A DNA stretch of 64,000 bases from Lingula anatina (GCF_001039355.2 NW_019775715.1:27556-91555), one strand, 5' to 3'; counted from the first letter of the stretch, positions 23,168 to 35,979 are shown. Numbers and translations: made by a program. Notes: generated by a model not told the origin, from the letters alone.

Positions 23168-24617
23168 CTTTTGAGGTCTAAATTCTATATCTATTCAGTA
23201 GACTTAAGCAGAACTATGCAAAATGAATGAATAACAATAAAAAAGTGAAAGAAATATAGTTTATAACTACATTCATGACATATATCACCTTTTGGGATTG
23301 TCTCATTTTAAAGGTATATGTACACTGTATATGCTTTACCTGCAAAAGAGACAAAATGTCAAGACCCCCCTAACCCCACCCCACCCACCTCCTTGGTTAC
23401 AGTTTCTTCATAATCATTTGCAATTCTAGTATTTCGTGTTAAAGTACCCGTTCACATATAACCATCAGTCTATGTTGATCGATCTAATTCTGCGTGTACT
23501 CTTGCTAAGAGCAATCGGCTAAACTGATGGCAAACCTCTTGGTACTAGAGTGCTCATGTAATCATCGGCTTTTGTGTATTTTACCCAACGCCATTAGGAG
23601 GCATAGGGCCTATGTCATTCAGTGCAGCTGATTGCGCTCAACAAGTCTCCGCAGAGTTGAATCAAACTAGTAAGACCGACGGTGGCTATGGGGTTGGGGC
23701 CTATCTCACCTCCTGTTTATTTATATGTCGAAAAGAAAATCCCATCTGCACACAGCCTTCACTGCACTCGGCGGTCGTGTTCATGGTCGTGTGGCTTCCA
23801 TTACAGCGCACGTCTCCTAGTGGGCCCAACACACTAACGCCATCTATCTCAAGGTATTTGCAGTCGATGCACAGAATGCCGAGAACTGAAATTAAGTGTT
23901 GTGTTGATAGCTAATCTCCAAAGCGTTTGTGGTATTGATTTGTTTATAATTCTTTTTTTTTTCTTCTCTCTGCCTGTCAGTCTGTCTGCCTTATCATTAG
24001 CAACTACAAAATTAGCAATTAATCCACTCATTTCCAAGACCAAAAACCAATATGATAAAAAAATAAATAAAAAGGAAAAATAGACGATATAGAATCAAAT
24101 GTGTTTGTTCAGTCTATAAGTCCTCTTTATGGGACAAAAATATTATATAGGACTTCTTTGTTTTTAAAGAATTACAATATGTGCAAAAGACCAGGACAAT
24201 TACCAGGACAATATACATATGTGTGTGTATGTGTGTGTGTATGTTTATGTGTGTATGTGTGTGTGTGTGTGCGTGTGTGTGTGCGTGTGCCCCCTTTCCA
24301 CAGCCCACAGCAAAAAACTAGCTCCTGGGCAGTACTTTTTGGTAGCTTAAAATCTAACATTTTATTTGTGTTTCACTCCTTCGTTTACTAGTTACTAAAA
24401 GACAAAAATAATGGACTTAATACCGATACATTTTTATTCCAGATAGACTGAATTTTTTTACATATAAAGGTATATTTGCTACAATTTCACATGTTTAAGA
24501 GATGATCAGATGTTAACGAGACGTGACCGTTTTGTTTGTGACCACATTAGAGATAACCTTACCTCTGCGGTTGAATGTGACGAGAAGAAATACTGCAACC
24601 GTACACAGCTGCCGCAT
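20387..24617 (-). CDS. Receptor B2: LU-TM-TIR paralogue of A2 with a frame problem at the membrane exon
   Basis: Exons, downward: 24617-24563 (signal peptide MRQLCTVAVFLLVTF), 23885-23710 and 23070-22827 (LU ectodomain, CIDC to CYCSDEDRCN), membrane exon from 22454, 21346-21131 (first TIR half), 20742-20387 (second TIR half, ending at a TGA). Exons 1-3 match A2 in size (55, 176, 244). At the membrane exon the GC donor position used in the A2 model (AATAG/GCAACG) would give 154 nt instead of 162, an 8-base loss that shifts frame. A poor GT site at 22293 would restore 162 nt. Reading straight on reaches a stop at 22240, giving a receptor with a short tail and no TIR. The first TIR exon is 216 nt, 72 longer than A2, from an acidic insertion rich in DDEEQQEED and EEEPEEE. 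Either a recent pseudogene, a decoy form or an unusual splice. Confidence 0.65.
21540..21604. repeat. (TA)n microsatellite
   Basis: More than 30 TA units in the B2 intron between the first TIR exon and the membrane exon. The flanking phrase AGAAAGCAATGTCCAGCC occurs just after it (21605) and again at 21793. Confidence 0.95.
21951..22037. repeat. Near-perfect long hairpin in a B2 intron
   Basis: A 35-base arm (ATTATGATACTTACAGGTGT...AAAATATA) is followed, after a loop of about 16 bases, by its reverse complement ending GTAAGTATCATAAT. It is absent from the corresponding A2 intron, so it arose or inserted after the unit duplication. It resembles a tiny fold-back element. Confidence 0.8.
22738..22816. 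repeat. (CT)n(GT)n microsatellite beside exon 3 of B2
   Basis: Equivalent of 4401-4466 in A2, lying right after the exon 3 donor (GT at 22826-22825) on the minus strand. Confidence 0.9.
23102..23215. repeat. (ATT)n(GTT)n tract with SINE-tail block
   Basis: ATT then GTT units are followed by TTTTGAGGTCTAAATTC and CAGTAGACTTAAG. Same position and sequence family as 4765-4855 in A2, with a longer trinucleotide tract. Confidence 0.65.
24217..24292. repeat. Interrupted (GT)n microsatellite
   Basis: GT-rich run with TATGTGTG interruptions in intron 1 of B2, equivalent to 5812-5856 in A2. Confidence 0.85.
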
Positions 24618-25233
24618 GCTGGATATTTTCAGGTGCCTTAAGCTGAACAAGCCTCAGAATGAATAAAGTAGGACACATTTTACACCGCATCAATGCGCCT
24701 GTAAAACCCGCTTTTGTAGGACAGTGGTTAACATGACAAATAAACTTGAGGGTCTTTCAAACGCGACCCCGTGTGATGTTATTGTGTTTTTTAGCGATGT
24801 GAAAAGATCTAAATATTCTCCTTTGTTGATTTTTGGCTATTATTTATGCTTGACGAGGTGTATTTACATAAGATTACGGCATGCCGCGTCTTTATTGAAC
24901 ATTTGAACTGGGTAGTGTATCATGCCACTACCCATGCTGCAGACTGCTGGTTGAGAACAATGGTTTTGAGTTTAAGAGTCCGGAAAATAAATACAAAGCT
25001 TCACACAATATTTCGCCATACCATATGATGTTTATTCATTGAAATCTATTCCAATAACGTACATATATAAGGTATACTTCTTACATAAGTGGTACATGTA
25101 TATGTCAATGGCAGTAATATAATATTTTTCTGCACGATTTTATGCAACCTCGATTTTTAGTTCCACATACAGCCAGTTTGGTGCAGACGTAGACAAAGAT
25201 ACATCAATATCGCTCGTCCCCGTTGCCATGAAT

Positions 25234-28200
25234 CTAGACATCTAATTCAATTTGTTCTTGGTGCAGACCGTCTCCGCCAGCTCTTTCAGCTTGGTTTTCA
25301 AGTTTTGGCATGAAGTCCGCGATGTCATTAAAAAACTTATCCATAGCGTCTTCATTGGGTTTTTCAAAACACGGCTGTTTCATCAGTTTTCTTACAGACG
25401 CAAAGTCTTTATTTAGTTTCAAATTGCGATCAAAATTTTTCAAAATTATTGGAATTATTCTGATTTTGTTGTCGTTTAGCTTTTTCCTGACTCTTCCACA
25501 TAGGTCATTCACGCCATCCATATCAAAATACTCCGGCGAAACGATCATGATGAATCGACTGCTGGTTGCAATGCCAATGTCTTCCTTTTCTGGAAATGCA
25601 ACATATAGATTTTTCATGGTCTACTCTGATATTCACTACACATATACAGTGTCTGTTGATAGAGAATAATGGAATAATGTTTTAAAACTGCTCGTTTAAA
25701 CCGAAAAAATGGAAGATTTTCAACAATAAAAAACACAGCGTACATAAGGACTTTTCACCTTATGGCCCTAAATAGTTTTAAATCTGTTAACTACACATGT
25801 TCAGAATTTATATCTAAGCCTATACTATTGGAGCTACTTTTGAATATGAAATGGCACATACGTCTTGCAATCTCCCCGACCCTTTCGTCAGGTTTATATA
25901 TTCTAAAACCGCGGCGCTCCAACTCTGGTATAAGTCTTCCTTTTACAAACGCTCTGTCCTCTGGTACGGACTCATTGTACGAAATAAAGGCATGGAAGTA
26001 GAATCCTAGAAAATAGAGAAGCTTGTTATAATGCATGACGGAACTTAATCACAAAGTTGCTACTATATACAGCAGCTTAATCGCATCAACCAGACGGAAG
26101 TTGAGTACTTCTTGCAGTCTGGAATGGTCTGTAAGCAGTTCACCATCTTTACTATCTCCTTTTCAGTCTTGACAACAATATTTTAACTTCCATAAATGTT
26201 CGGAAAAAGAGGCGACATATGAAAAGCGTATATGACTCTATTTCTCCACTGAGAAATTCAACACGTTGGGGTAGCATATATTACCACATTTTTTTTTTTT
26301 TTTATTGTAGAATGCATGCCTCGTGGCTGGATCTTGAATTGCCTTAACCGTTACACTCGTTGATTCTTACCTTTTATTTCAGCGGTTTCTTTCCATTCAT
26401 CTGAAAGAGTTGAGGCAACGAACATGAACATACATGTACATATATAAGGCTTCTGAACATGGATATTGGACGATAATTTTTTTTATTAAAAATACCATTA
26501 TGGATACGAAACATATGACGATGCCAGATGTTTTATCCAGACAACATTGTTTTTTGTTGAAAAATAGAAAATAAATAATCTGAAAACAGTTGTTCATCTT
26601 ATTAATTAAGTTTTGTTCAGTTTTAACTTCAATAATTCGACTTAACGACTTTGATGAAATCTAAATGAGAATAATGTTTATTTATTTATCTTTTTTTTTT
26701 TTTTTTTTTTTTTGCCTGATTCACCCAACTGTTGGGAAAGCATTCGTTACAATACAAAATGCAAGTCACGATGGTCTTAAGGCGAGGGGTTTACTGTTAA
26801 TGGAAGCCAGTTATTACCTTTGGGGTCTCCTTCCTTCAAAACATCTGGAACAAATTAAGCAGAGATTGTTGTACATAATAATAATAATAATAATAATAAT
26901 AAATTCAGTAACGGTATATTCCTTTTAACATATCAATAAGCCTTACAGGATATTTAATTTTATTGAAAAATCTGAAGTTAAACAATCTTATAAAAGAACA
27001 AACAATACATATTGAACATTTACTGAAACCTCGATTGAATTAATCGTTTTAATCGTCCAAATTGAAAACTTCTAGAATACATTTTAGATACAGATGGTGG
27101 AAATTACAACGAGACATTCGCGCTGTTTTCTTGAAAATGAAATCGTAATGATTATACACATGCATAGTTAGAAAATAAAATAACCGAACAACAACAGTCA
27201 AACGCTAATTTCTCACTCACATTGAAATCATAGGTTGCAAATCTTGTAGTTGGCCAGGCCTTAGTGTGATAAAATCGTAATATTTAAACTTACTATCGCC
27301 TTCAAAATGTCTCGATCTTGCATCCAGATTTGCTCTTAGAATTTTGCCTTTCCGTAGCGCCCAGATAAAAACTATTGCTGCTGAAACTATGATTACGATG
27401 CCCACGGAAACACAAGAAATTATGATATTCCACGGAGGTCGCTCCCTGGGGATGGCTGCAATTAATGGTCAATAAATATTGATTTACAAAGTAAATTAAT
27501 GTCATACATATTCACGTGTGATCACAAACCAAATCTTTGTAATATGTGTTATTATGTAGGATCATTTGTTAAATTAACCATTTTGCAAAGGAGTTACTGC
27601 AACAAGATACAGTACATACGTTTGAAAATACCAACAATCTAGTATATTTCGCTATTTAATTTCATTTCATTTCATAAAGACGGTAGTTAAAATAAGTAGT
27701 TAAAATAATTTGATGGCAGTGAATGATTAGTATACGTGGTACCGCAAGGTTCCTTTGACAAAAATTTCAAACAAATGTGATGTTGTGTTTTTTTCTTCTC
27801 ATCTTCCTTTCATTTCTTTCATTATTGCCTGTACTTAAAAATACTGAAATTATACGGAAGATATAACCGATAGTAACTGTCAACTGTGATCAAATAAAAC
27901 CAAAAAAAATACTCGCTTTGGAAAAACACGCAATGCCTACCCGTTGGGAGTGGGCCCAAATTACTCATATATTTATTACACATATCACCGTCATTGCAGA
28001 AGCATTCTTTTCCCTCGATGTCCACGATAGTGAAAAACGGAAATATAGGTAGCACTTGATGTACGTCCGAAACAGCCTTGTGACTCAGTTCCTGAAACAA
28101 CGAACTCTGCGCATCATTCGACATGTCCCGGCATCCGGGGGTCACCAGGAGCTCTACTGCGCAGGACCGGAAGTGAATTGTCATGTTCACAGCTTTGTTT

Positions 28201-29447
28201 ACCTAAAAAACGGCAATGTATTACAATTAGATTTTTAATTCTTTTCTCTCTTTACTGCCTTAGCTAAAATTTGGTGTTTCTTCAAATATCAGTGTTACAT
28301 TAAGGATATCCTTAACCTTTGCCAATAACTCCGTATTTACTGCCTTTTATACTTTCTTTTGGGTAAAAGATAAAAAGTCAGTGTTCAGTGATTAAATTAA
28401 TTAACATTCTCACACGTTTCACCTTAAGGAGGACGTCATAATTGCAATTTTGAAAACACAGTTGAATATGAAATACTTTCATAATAAAGAGAGCCATTCC
28501 GACTTTCTGCCCTTGCTAGCTTTCATCATAACAGGCCTAAATATAGAATAGACATATTTACCGATTTGTATACAGTTATCATAGTAACTTGGAACTGGAT
28601 GCATGCTTCGCTGCAATTTCTGGTCACATTTATAGCGGTCGGGCTGTCCATGCAGCGGGGATCAGCTTGTAAAGCTCGGTTCATAAGGGCTATTGCACTC
28701 GTCTCATTACCCTCCAGATACATACAATCTACGCACTGTAGTGCTCCTTGAAATACAAGATAATGAAGTAATATTTTAATCAATTAATTAAATGAGACAA
28801 CCGGCATAATGTATAAAATCATGGCTTGTGGATAACATAACAACTCTTACACGTGCTGGCTTTGACAGAAAAAGCTTCATCATGGTCAACGCCTTGGTCT
28901 TGTATAAGTAAATAAATAAATTACGCTGAAACGCAACAATAAAGATCAGCACAGTTGTACATGTATGCTACTGTAGATAAGTGCCCGAGCTTTTGGCTTG
29001 TGTGCTTTCTTCAGGGACTTCTCCGGGGATTATTCTGATTTTATATAGTCTCTGAAAAACGCGCACAAGCCGACAACTTGGGCTTTAACAGAAGTACGTG
29101 ACAGCAATATCATTTCTCTCAGTAGGCCTACTACATGTAACTTGGTTTCTTATGACATTAACAGCGGTCTTTTAATACGATTCGTCTTATTCGCCCAGGC
29201 ATATATCAAAATAGCCGTAACTAAACGTTGCATGACTATGAGTGTCATAACAAACATGACTTTGTGGCAAACTATGCACTGATGTATTTTGTACAGGCAG
29301 CACTCACACACACTAGGTTTAGTATCAAAACTGCTAGTTTTCAATTTAAGTAGTCTCGTGAAGAAGTTCCTCACGTTTTTACCAGTACTTACCAACATTC
29401 GGAATAACTACAAAGGATAAAAAAGCAAATACCTTCCATAAGTTCAT
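25234..29447 (-). CDS. Receptor B1: LU-TM-TIR paralogue of A1
   Basis: Eight exons, downward: 29447-29393, 28746-28562, 28202-27941, 27455-27294, 26844-26818, 26400-26371, 26005-25862, 25589-25234. The total is 1221 nt, 406 aa; every junction is GT-AG and every exon but the last has the same length as in A1. Signal peptide MNLWKVFAFLSFVVIPNV. LU ectodomain CVDC to ECFCNDGDMCN. Membrane segment around SVGIVIIVSAAIVFIW. Short linker exons encode NVLKEGDPK and DEWKETAEIK. TIR domain: HAFISYNES, YKPDERVGE, SRFIMIVSPEYF, RIIPIILKNF. The last exon is shorter than A1 by 36 nt, from internal differences and an earlier stop. Substitutions against A1 occur in both ectodomain and TIR, yet all cysteines I checked are kept, which suggests a functional gene. 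Confidence 0.9.
26282..26304. repeat. Poly-T tract
   Basis: T run in intron 6 of B1; a second T run lies at about 26691-26713, in intron 5. Confidence 0.85.
26877..26902. repeat. (AAT)n microsatellite
   Basis: Short AAT/ATA run in intron 4 of B1, just 5' of the 27-nt linker exon on the transcript. Confidence 0.9.
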
Positions 29448-29494
29448 TGCTGATTCTTAGTTCTTACACTTAGAGTACTGTCACTACAGCAGAT

Positions 29495-30550
29495 TTCTTC
29501 TTGGACGTGTTTACAGAGCGCATGCGCATACCGCAACGTGATAACATTGGCCTATGTAAAGCGAAACAATTGAGCACGGTTTAAAAAAAGTTTCTCTAAT
29601 TCAAACTTAGCCGGGAGGTTTGCAATTGTTCAATCAATTGAATATATTAAAACCCTGGGACAAAGTTGGTCGGCTTTCACATTAGCACTTAGGTAAACAT
29701 ATACTAGTATGTACCTGTAATTGTTAATGCTGTTTACGAAAAAACTTGAACGTCTGCAGACGAAATGCATTCTGGTTTCGACAAAAGATGATTGATACTT
29801 GTCATCTTTCGGATTTCATTTGAACGTTCAGAAAATAATTACAGCACGACCCACGGGTCTTGGTATCTTATACGTTCAAAGCGCTGAGGGTTTTATTTCA
29901 GTGTTAATTCTATTCGCAGACAGATGGCATAAACACACGTATATAGGGTTGCTTTTCAGTTGAGTTATTCTTTACATCAAAACCGATCGCGGCATTTTTC
30001 AGTGTGCTCGATGTAATTCAAAACCACATTATAAACGTGCCTGGGGACTCTCGTGAGTTATCCAAGAGATTTTTTATGTAAGAGCTAAAGCCACTGAAAT
30101 AAATCTATCTATTCGGTTTATAAGACTTATCTCATTCAAACTTAACCGGCAGGTTTCAGTTGTGCAATCAATTGAAAAAAAAAAGACCGTGGGACAAAGT
30201 TGACCCGCTTTTACGTTGGGACTTACATAAACATGCACGTAATTGTTAAAGCTGTTTGCGAAAGAACTAGAACTTTGCAGTCTGAATGCATTCTCGTTTC
30301 GACAAAAGGTGATCGGTTTACTTCTCCGTCGTGCAGGGTTGTATTTGATCGTTAAAATTCAGACAACAATTACAGTACGACCCATGGGTCATGTCATCTT
30401 ATACGTTCAGAGCGCTGAAGGTTTTATTTCGGTTTTAATCCCATTGGTAGACAGACTGCAAAAAACTTGATTTTCGGTTGAATAAATCTTCGCGTCCAAA
30501 CCAACACTTTTCAGTGTGCACATTTGCTATCCAAAACCAAATCATAAATA
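29495..30550. repeat. Promoter-side tandem repeats upstream of B1
   Basis: Two diverged copies of the roughly 630-bp repeat seen upstream of A1. TTTAAAAAAAG...CTTAGCCGG, GCAATTGT.CAATCAATTGAA, CAGACAGATGG and CATTATAAACGTGCCTGG recur at about 29580-30050 and 30120-30550. The second copy is broken off at about 30551 and resumes at about 32328 (ATATGCTTGGAGACCCTC), showing an insertion between. Confidence 0.7.
29518..29528. promoter_or_regulatory. NRF-1-like GCGCATGCGCA element upstream of B1
   Basis: GCGCATGCGCA, 71 bases before the B1 start codon, is the closest match to the NRF-1 palindrome in the window. It aligns with GCATGCGCA upstream of A1. Confidence 0.55.
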
Positions 30551-30626
30551 TCTGCACGTCCACGATACTGGGTAATAACAACGGGACATGGGCATCAAAC
30601 TTTCAACATGGCGCCGATCTTGTGAG

Positions 30627-30975
30627 CACGCTTTCCGCTTACATGTAGAATATGCATCGTATTTTGCTTTATATTCATAAATTGTGGAAATTGTAACATC
30701 AAACGCATACAAAAATTATCAGGAAATAGTTCACCTAAGTTCACAGAGTTGGGAAAGCACGCTGCAATCCTGAATAGGCGGTTAAACAGCGATGACATGA
30801 AATCGTCTTTCGTGCGCACGCTTTCCGCTTAGAATATGCATCGTATTATGCTTTATATTCATAAATATTAGAAAATGTAACATTAAAAACATAAAATTTA
30901 TCACCTAACTTCACAGAGTTGGGAAAGCACACTGCAATACTGAATCGGCAATGACGTGAAATCGTTTTTTCGTGA
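30627..30975. repeat. Two-copy tandem repeat of about 190 and 160 bp
   Basis: GCACGCTTTCCGCTTA...GAATATGCATCGTATT.TGCTTTATATTC and CTTCACAGAGTTGGGAAAGCAC followed by GAAATCGT.TTTCGTG occur twice in direct order within the unit B insertion. Confidence 0.75.
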
Positions 30976-32010
30976 GTTACACACCAAAAAGTGGGAACCG
31001 AATATAGCTAATTTAATTAAACTCATTTAATATTCATGTGACCGGGTCATTACGTCAATAATGGAAATCTTTACAATTTACGCCGAGCCCCTCGGACGAA
31101 TCTGAATGGGAAAACAAAATGTGGTTTCCCTGTCGTGCGTGACTGAAGAAAACGTAACAGGACTGGGTCATAACATCTGTGATTACACTTTCCGATGAGA
31201 GGATTTACTTACAGATTGATGTTTTAAAGGTACATACGAACCGAGCATCGGTGGAGCGTGGATTCCCAGTATTAAACACATGTAAACCACTTCTACTAGT
31301 TTCTTATACGACTCTAATAAATTCGACATGCCCAGGGATAAACTGAATAAATCACCCGATCAGCCATAAAAGAGCTTAAGAGTGCTCCTTTCTTTACATT
31401 TTTGGTTGTCAATTTAACCTACTTTCGTAACCTACTTTTCTGCCCCATTGACATACAGCATAGAATGCTAGCAAAAAAAATCTGTTCAAACATCACTTTC
31501 GGGTAAAATTAAACAATGCCTTTTAGTAATTCTTTTATACTACTTGAAACTGTATGCTGGGATTTGGTTGGTTTTTGTGACAAAAAATTGACTTTGTATG
31601 TATCTTTAAAAAGAGAAGAGTGTATTTTAGGTATTTAAATCCCGAAATTGAACGATTTGTATAGTTCACGTGTATGAGAGATAACACTTTTTAGTAAAGT
31701 TGAAAACGAAAGCGATGGTAATGCACTACAATTCGTTTTCTTCACCTATCAAGTTTTGGCGAAGAGCAATTTTTGTTTTACTCTAGCGTGTGTGGGTACA
31801 CGATCCCTGTGATGACCAAAAACATGACAATACTATTCTGAGACCTTTCTTTTCCCTATTGTACTGCAAAACAGGCTGGCATGTCTGTGCCCAGATTTTA
31901 ACCCTGATTTAGTGTCTTTTTTCTGCTAAGAATTATAAAGTTTAAAATACACAGAAATGTTTGGAAACAAAAAAAAATTGTTCAAAAATGTTCATTAGCT
32001 TGGTTGTTGG

Positions 32011-32200
32011 ATATACATGAAATTCTCGAACACAAACCTCATTTTTTTTTCATACCGTTAGCTTACTACGCTATACCACCTAGCGGTCAGTGAGTATGAA
32101 CAACTTCTCACGTCAGTCTGATGAAGGCCTTCGACCAGGTGGCCGTAAGCTAACGGTATGAAAAAAAATTGAGGCTTGTGTTTGAGAATTACATGTATAT
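32011..32200. repeat. Long inverted repeat (fold-back element)
   Basis: The left arm from ATATACATGA through AATTCTCGAACACAAACCTC, a T run and CATACCGTTAGCTTAC (to about 32066) is repeated in reverse complement from 32145 (GTAAGCTAACGGTATG) to 32200. The arms are about 56 bases with few mismatches and the spacer about 78 bases. Confidence 0.8.
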
Positions 32201-32957
32201 AAAGAAATTGTTGTAAAAAGACAAAACCAACCCCTTTCATATGAACGCACCCCATCGAAATCCAACACATAGGAATATTTTGACAGATTTTCAAAGATGA
32301 TAACCCATTCTTTTTGTCCAGTAAAGATATGCTTGGAGACCCTCACGAATCATCCAAGGTACTTTTATATAAGATCCAAAGACCCTGAAATGAATTTATC
32401 CATTCGTTCATCCATTTTTTAAATCTATTTGGCGGGTTCCAGATTTAATCTACCAACAAAGCAATATTTTAATTGATAATCGTGTTGTTTATAATTTAAA
32501 ATATTTTATACTGAATCCAAATCATCTCAGTTTTTAGCAACAACACAAAACGCCATGAGACGGAATAGAGACAATTAAATTATTCACATTTGTTAAGTTA
32601 AGAACCATTCCAGCATCAGTTACATGAAACTAATACAGCGCATGTTACACAATCTATACGGACTCTGTCTTATAAAATACTGACATATTTGAATGCAAAT
32701 AACTTTGTTTAAGCTGTTGCTTTAAAAAGCATATAATTGTTACAAGCTTATATACACAGAATATTATAAAATAATTTATCAGTGTAAGATATGTGCATAT
32801 ATATGTGACCAAAGCAAGAACCCCAGCATTCACACATACAGTGTAAGTGCACAGCAGTCACAGATACTGGTAAGTGTATATGTACCCCTGTATATGTATA
32901 TGTTATGTATATGTATATGCGTATGTATATGTTATGTACTTGTGACCGATCGTCATC

Positions 32958-34595
32958 TTAATACAAATACCATAACACGCAGTACGTGGCAGCCATTAGG
33001 GTAGTTAGCAACAGTTCTAGATTGCACACTCCGCGGCCGCTTGAAGTTTGAGGCTTTTTGGTAGAATGGGGCGTGGTCGACGTGGTGGACACGTGGCTGT
33101 TTTGTGAATGCGTCACACTTGTTGATGCGATGCCATTTGGAGTGGTTTTAGTGGGCGTGGTCGTAGATGCTCCGGAAACTGTTGTCATTGCTCTGGTACA
33201 TCCATCCTGGTTACATGTGCAGACCTCGGCTGATGTGGTGCTAATTTGTTGATCGTTTGAACCAAAAGAAAACAACCCAGTCAAGGCTGCGTCACTGTTT
33301 GTCAATCTTGAACATCCGTCAGCTGATTTACTCGCCGAGCACATCCTCTCCGTCATAGCCAAGGTGAAGCTCACGAATAACTAAGTAAAATGAAAGGACT
33401 TTGTAAAAATGTAAAGAACCGTATCTGAGAACAAACAAGTGTTATTCATTTTGTTGTTGTTGTTGTTGTTGTTTGCATTCTTTAGGAGGATAAATGAGAA
33501 TCAATATGGACTTAAACTGGCGACAGTACAGACAGTTGTCATTTGTGTGTTTATAACTGTATTTCTGTTAATGTACTTCTTGAAATAAATGTATGTTACT
33601 ACAACTGCCAATATTCAAACATTCTATTTCATCAGAAATTAGGACAACTGAAACATCATTTATTTACTAACTTATTTGTTCGATCGTTCGTTTATTTATT
33701 TATTTATTTTATTCATTCATTTATTTTTTAATAGTTTGTTTGCTATTCCCTACCACTGACATCCTCCCTTCGCCCACAACGCTCAGACACGACCCACGGC
33801 AGCTGACAGTCTTTGTCTGTGATGGATTGGACACACACTTTTGGTCCGTTTCCCCCAGCAACAAGCCGCCAACAGTATGCAGAATTGCCCGTGTCCAAGA
33901 GTCGTCTGAGCTGTATTGCATGTACTCACATCTGGGGCACTGCACTGCTGGAACTGTAAGGATTTGCATAAACAATAAACGAACACCAGTAAATAACTAA
34001 CTAAATGAAATTATTAATTCAAAAGAAGACAAAATATCATCTTTTTTTGCAGTCTAACGAACATGAACATTGTACATGTACATGTGTATATTCATCTCTC
34101 TGCTGTCCACCCTACAATAATTGCCTTTGGCTGCGGAATCTTAATTCTGGGCTAGGTTCAAGCCCAAGCCGGGATAATTAACCGACGCCAAAGACTTTGT
34201 TACATGTTTATTATCTTTGTCAGGTATTGTAACAAAACGAGATGTTTTTTAATGCATATAAACCATGCAGCGGAGAAGGTCAGAGGTGGTGGAGTGAGTT
34301 GACTAGGAGGTCCATTAACTAAAATCATTAACCTGACTTGACCGCCTCTCGTCCAATCGGGAAGCGTCAAAATTCATGATCATGTAACACTCTTTGTAGC
34401 TTAATCGAAGGGACATGAAAATTTTGTTAAGTCTCACTGAGGGTCTGCTTTTAATAATTTTAAAGTGGATTGTGAAATGTGAAAAAAAAGAACATAAAAC
34501 CTCTCTAAATATTACTAGTAAGTTACTAGTTTACTATTGAGTGAGACTAAATAAAGTATGATAATTTTTTCCAAAAAAGCAAGATGATGATATTA

Positions 34596-34640
<45 letters not shown>

Positions 34641-35889
34641 CCCTACCTTGTGGTAATGTCGCAAGACTCGTGGTATCCACATTACATCGGTCTGAGTTAC
34701 ACACACACAGGCGTCCCTCCATGGCGGTCACAATGGACACGTTCGAGAGGATGTTCTGAATGTCCTCCAGATTAGCCAAGGTCAGATTCATACACCCTTC
34801 CTCGACACTGGTCGTTGCTAAGCAACCGCGTACCCAGTCACGTGTGTTAACAGCGGAGTTGGCGTCCTAGAGAGATTCATATTTTTTTTCACATCTTTTA
34901 ACACAACAAGTGGTGTCCACAAGCAGTACGCAGATAAATATAACATGTAAAACTTACAAATTCTTATACCCCGTTTTCTCTGTTATTATTTTTAATCTAA
35001 TTATTTTTTTACTTGTCATTTCACAGGGAATTTAACATGAGTCAAGTCAGTGACGCAAAGTTTTTTTTATATAATATTTGCACAATTTTGACTTGTCCCA
35101 TTTTTCACTGTTTATTTCCATGGTACCTATCATTATGGCAATGAAAAATTGATATGGAAAAGTTATGTAAATATTACACAAAATGTCTACCTGTATATTT
35201 TTTTCTGCAATGAAACTTGTCAATTTTTATTTTGAATAATTGGAAATACAGCACATCTCCTAGCTGCAGAGGGGAGAGAGAGAGATCAAATTCAAAACAG
35301 ACTGACTTCCTGTCGTCGGCTCTTCCCCAGAAACCTACTACAACACCAGATACTTACCGTCTTTGTTAAAGACTGGGTGACCCTCAGATAGTAACAGGAC
35401 CCACTACACTCGGCAAAGCTTGTCGCCGCAGAGGGGTTGTCTTCGCATCGCTGGTCGTAGTTGTGGTAAAAGTATTCTAAGAGGGAACTTGCCTTATTTC
35501 CAAATGACTGGCAGTCAAGGCACTGAATAGCTGTTCCTAGTTTCCAAAAATTGATAAAGTTAGATAACAAGAAAGAACCTCGCTCTCACCCTTCGCCCTC
35601 AATTTAAGTTTGAGAGAAGGGGGGGGGGTCAAATAATAAACAACACTTCTTTAAGCAGTCTTGAAATGTAAAATAAAACTGGTTGGTTGTGCAAAACAAC
35701 CATGGATCAGTCGCGCCTCTTCACCTCATCTTTCTATCATGTAGGCCCCTACTGTATGTAAGATTTATAGACAACACCATTACGCCTATATTAATATGTA
35801 TATGTAGCATGAATGTGCGCAAATACATGTCATTTACCTGACTGCACAAAACACAGGAGAACAACCAAGCTTTGATAAAAAGAAGCCAT
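32958..35889 (-). CDS. LG2: two-LU-domain GPI-anchored protein, short stalk
   Basis: Five exons, downward: 35889-35838, 35536-35358, 34866-34647, 33947-33754, 33380-32958. GT-AG; 1068 nt, 355 aa, in frame. Signal peptide MASFYQSLVVLLCFVQS. LU domain 1 runs from CLDC to LCVCNSDRCN (exon 3 is one codon shorter than LG1). LU domain 2 runs from CPRC through SCRGSC and MCSASKSADGC to VCTCNQDGCT. The stalk is the shortest of the three paralogues, with TTTPTKTTP-like words, before the hydrophobic GPI tail (ELLLTTLMAATYCVLW). The residues around DDSWTRAILHTVGG in exon 4 differ from LG1 and LG3, where the same stretch reads SSDFMVQL, while the flanking cysteine framework is unchanged. Confidence 0.88.
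34100..34400. repeat. Intron segment shared by LG2 and LG3 only
   Basis: GGCTAGGTTCAAGCCCAAGC...CCATGC.G.GG...CTGACT.G...GCCTCTCG.CCAATC.GGAAGCGTCAAAATT.ATGATCATG recurs at about 38990-39260 in intron 3 of LG3. LG1 lacks it. This supports LG2 and LG3 as the closest pair. Confidence 0.65.
34597..34640. repeat. (AAT)n microsatellite at the exon 3 donor of LG2
   Basis: AAT units end about 6 bases from the exon 3 donor of LG2 (minus strand GT at 34646-34645). LG1 and LG3 have only a few such units at this place. Confidence 0.9.
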
Positions 35890-35979
35890 GTTGAGACGTG
35901 AGCGCTTTCTGCAGTCAGCACAGAAAAATACACCTGGTGTCATTTCATTTGTCTCGTTTTTGAAAACAGAAAAAAAAAC

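Larger units (their letters stand above)
30551..32328. mobile_element. 1.78-kb insertion specific to unit B
   Basis: Sequence interrupting the promoter-side repeat: homology to unit A stops after AAATCATAAATA and restarts at ATATGCTTGGAGAC. It has no coding capacity that I can see. It contains an imperfect tandem repeat (30627-30975) and a long fold-back (32011-32200). It may be a non-autonomous DNA element; no clear terminal repeats or target duplication beyond an AT-rich tetramer were recognised. Confidence 0.5.
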
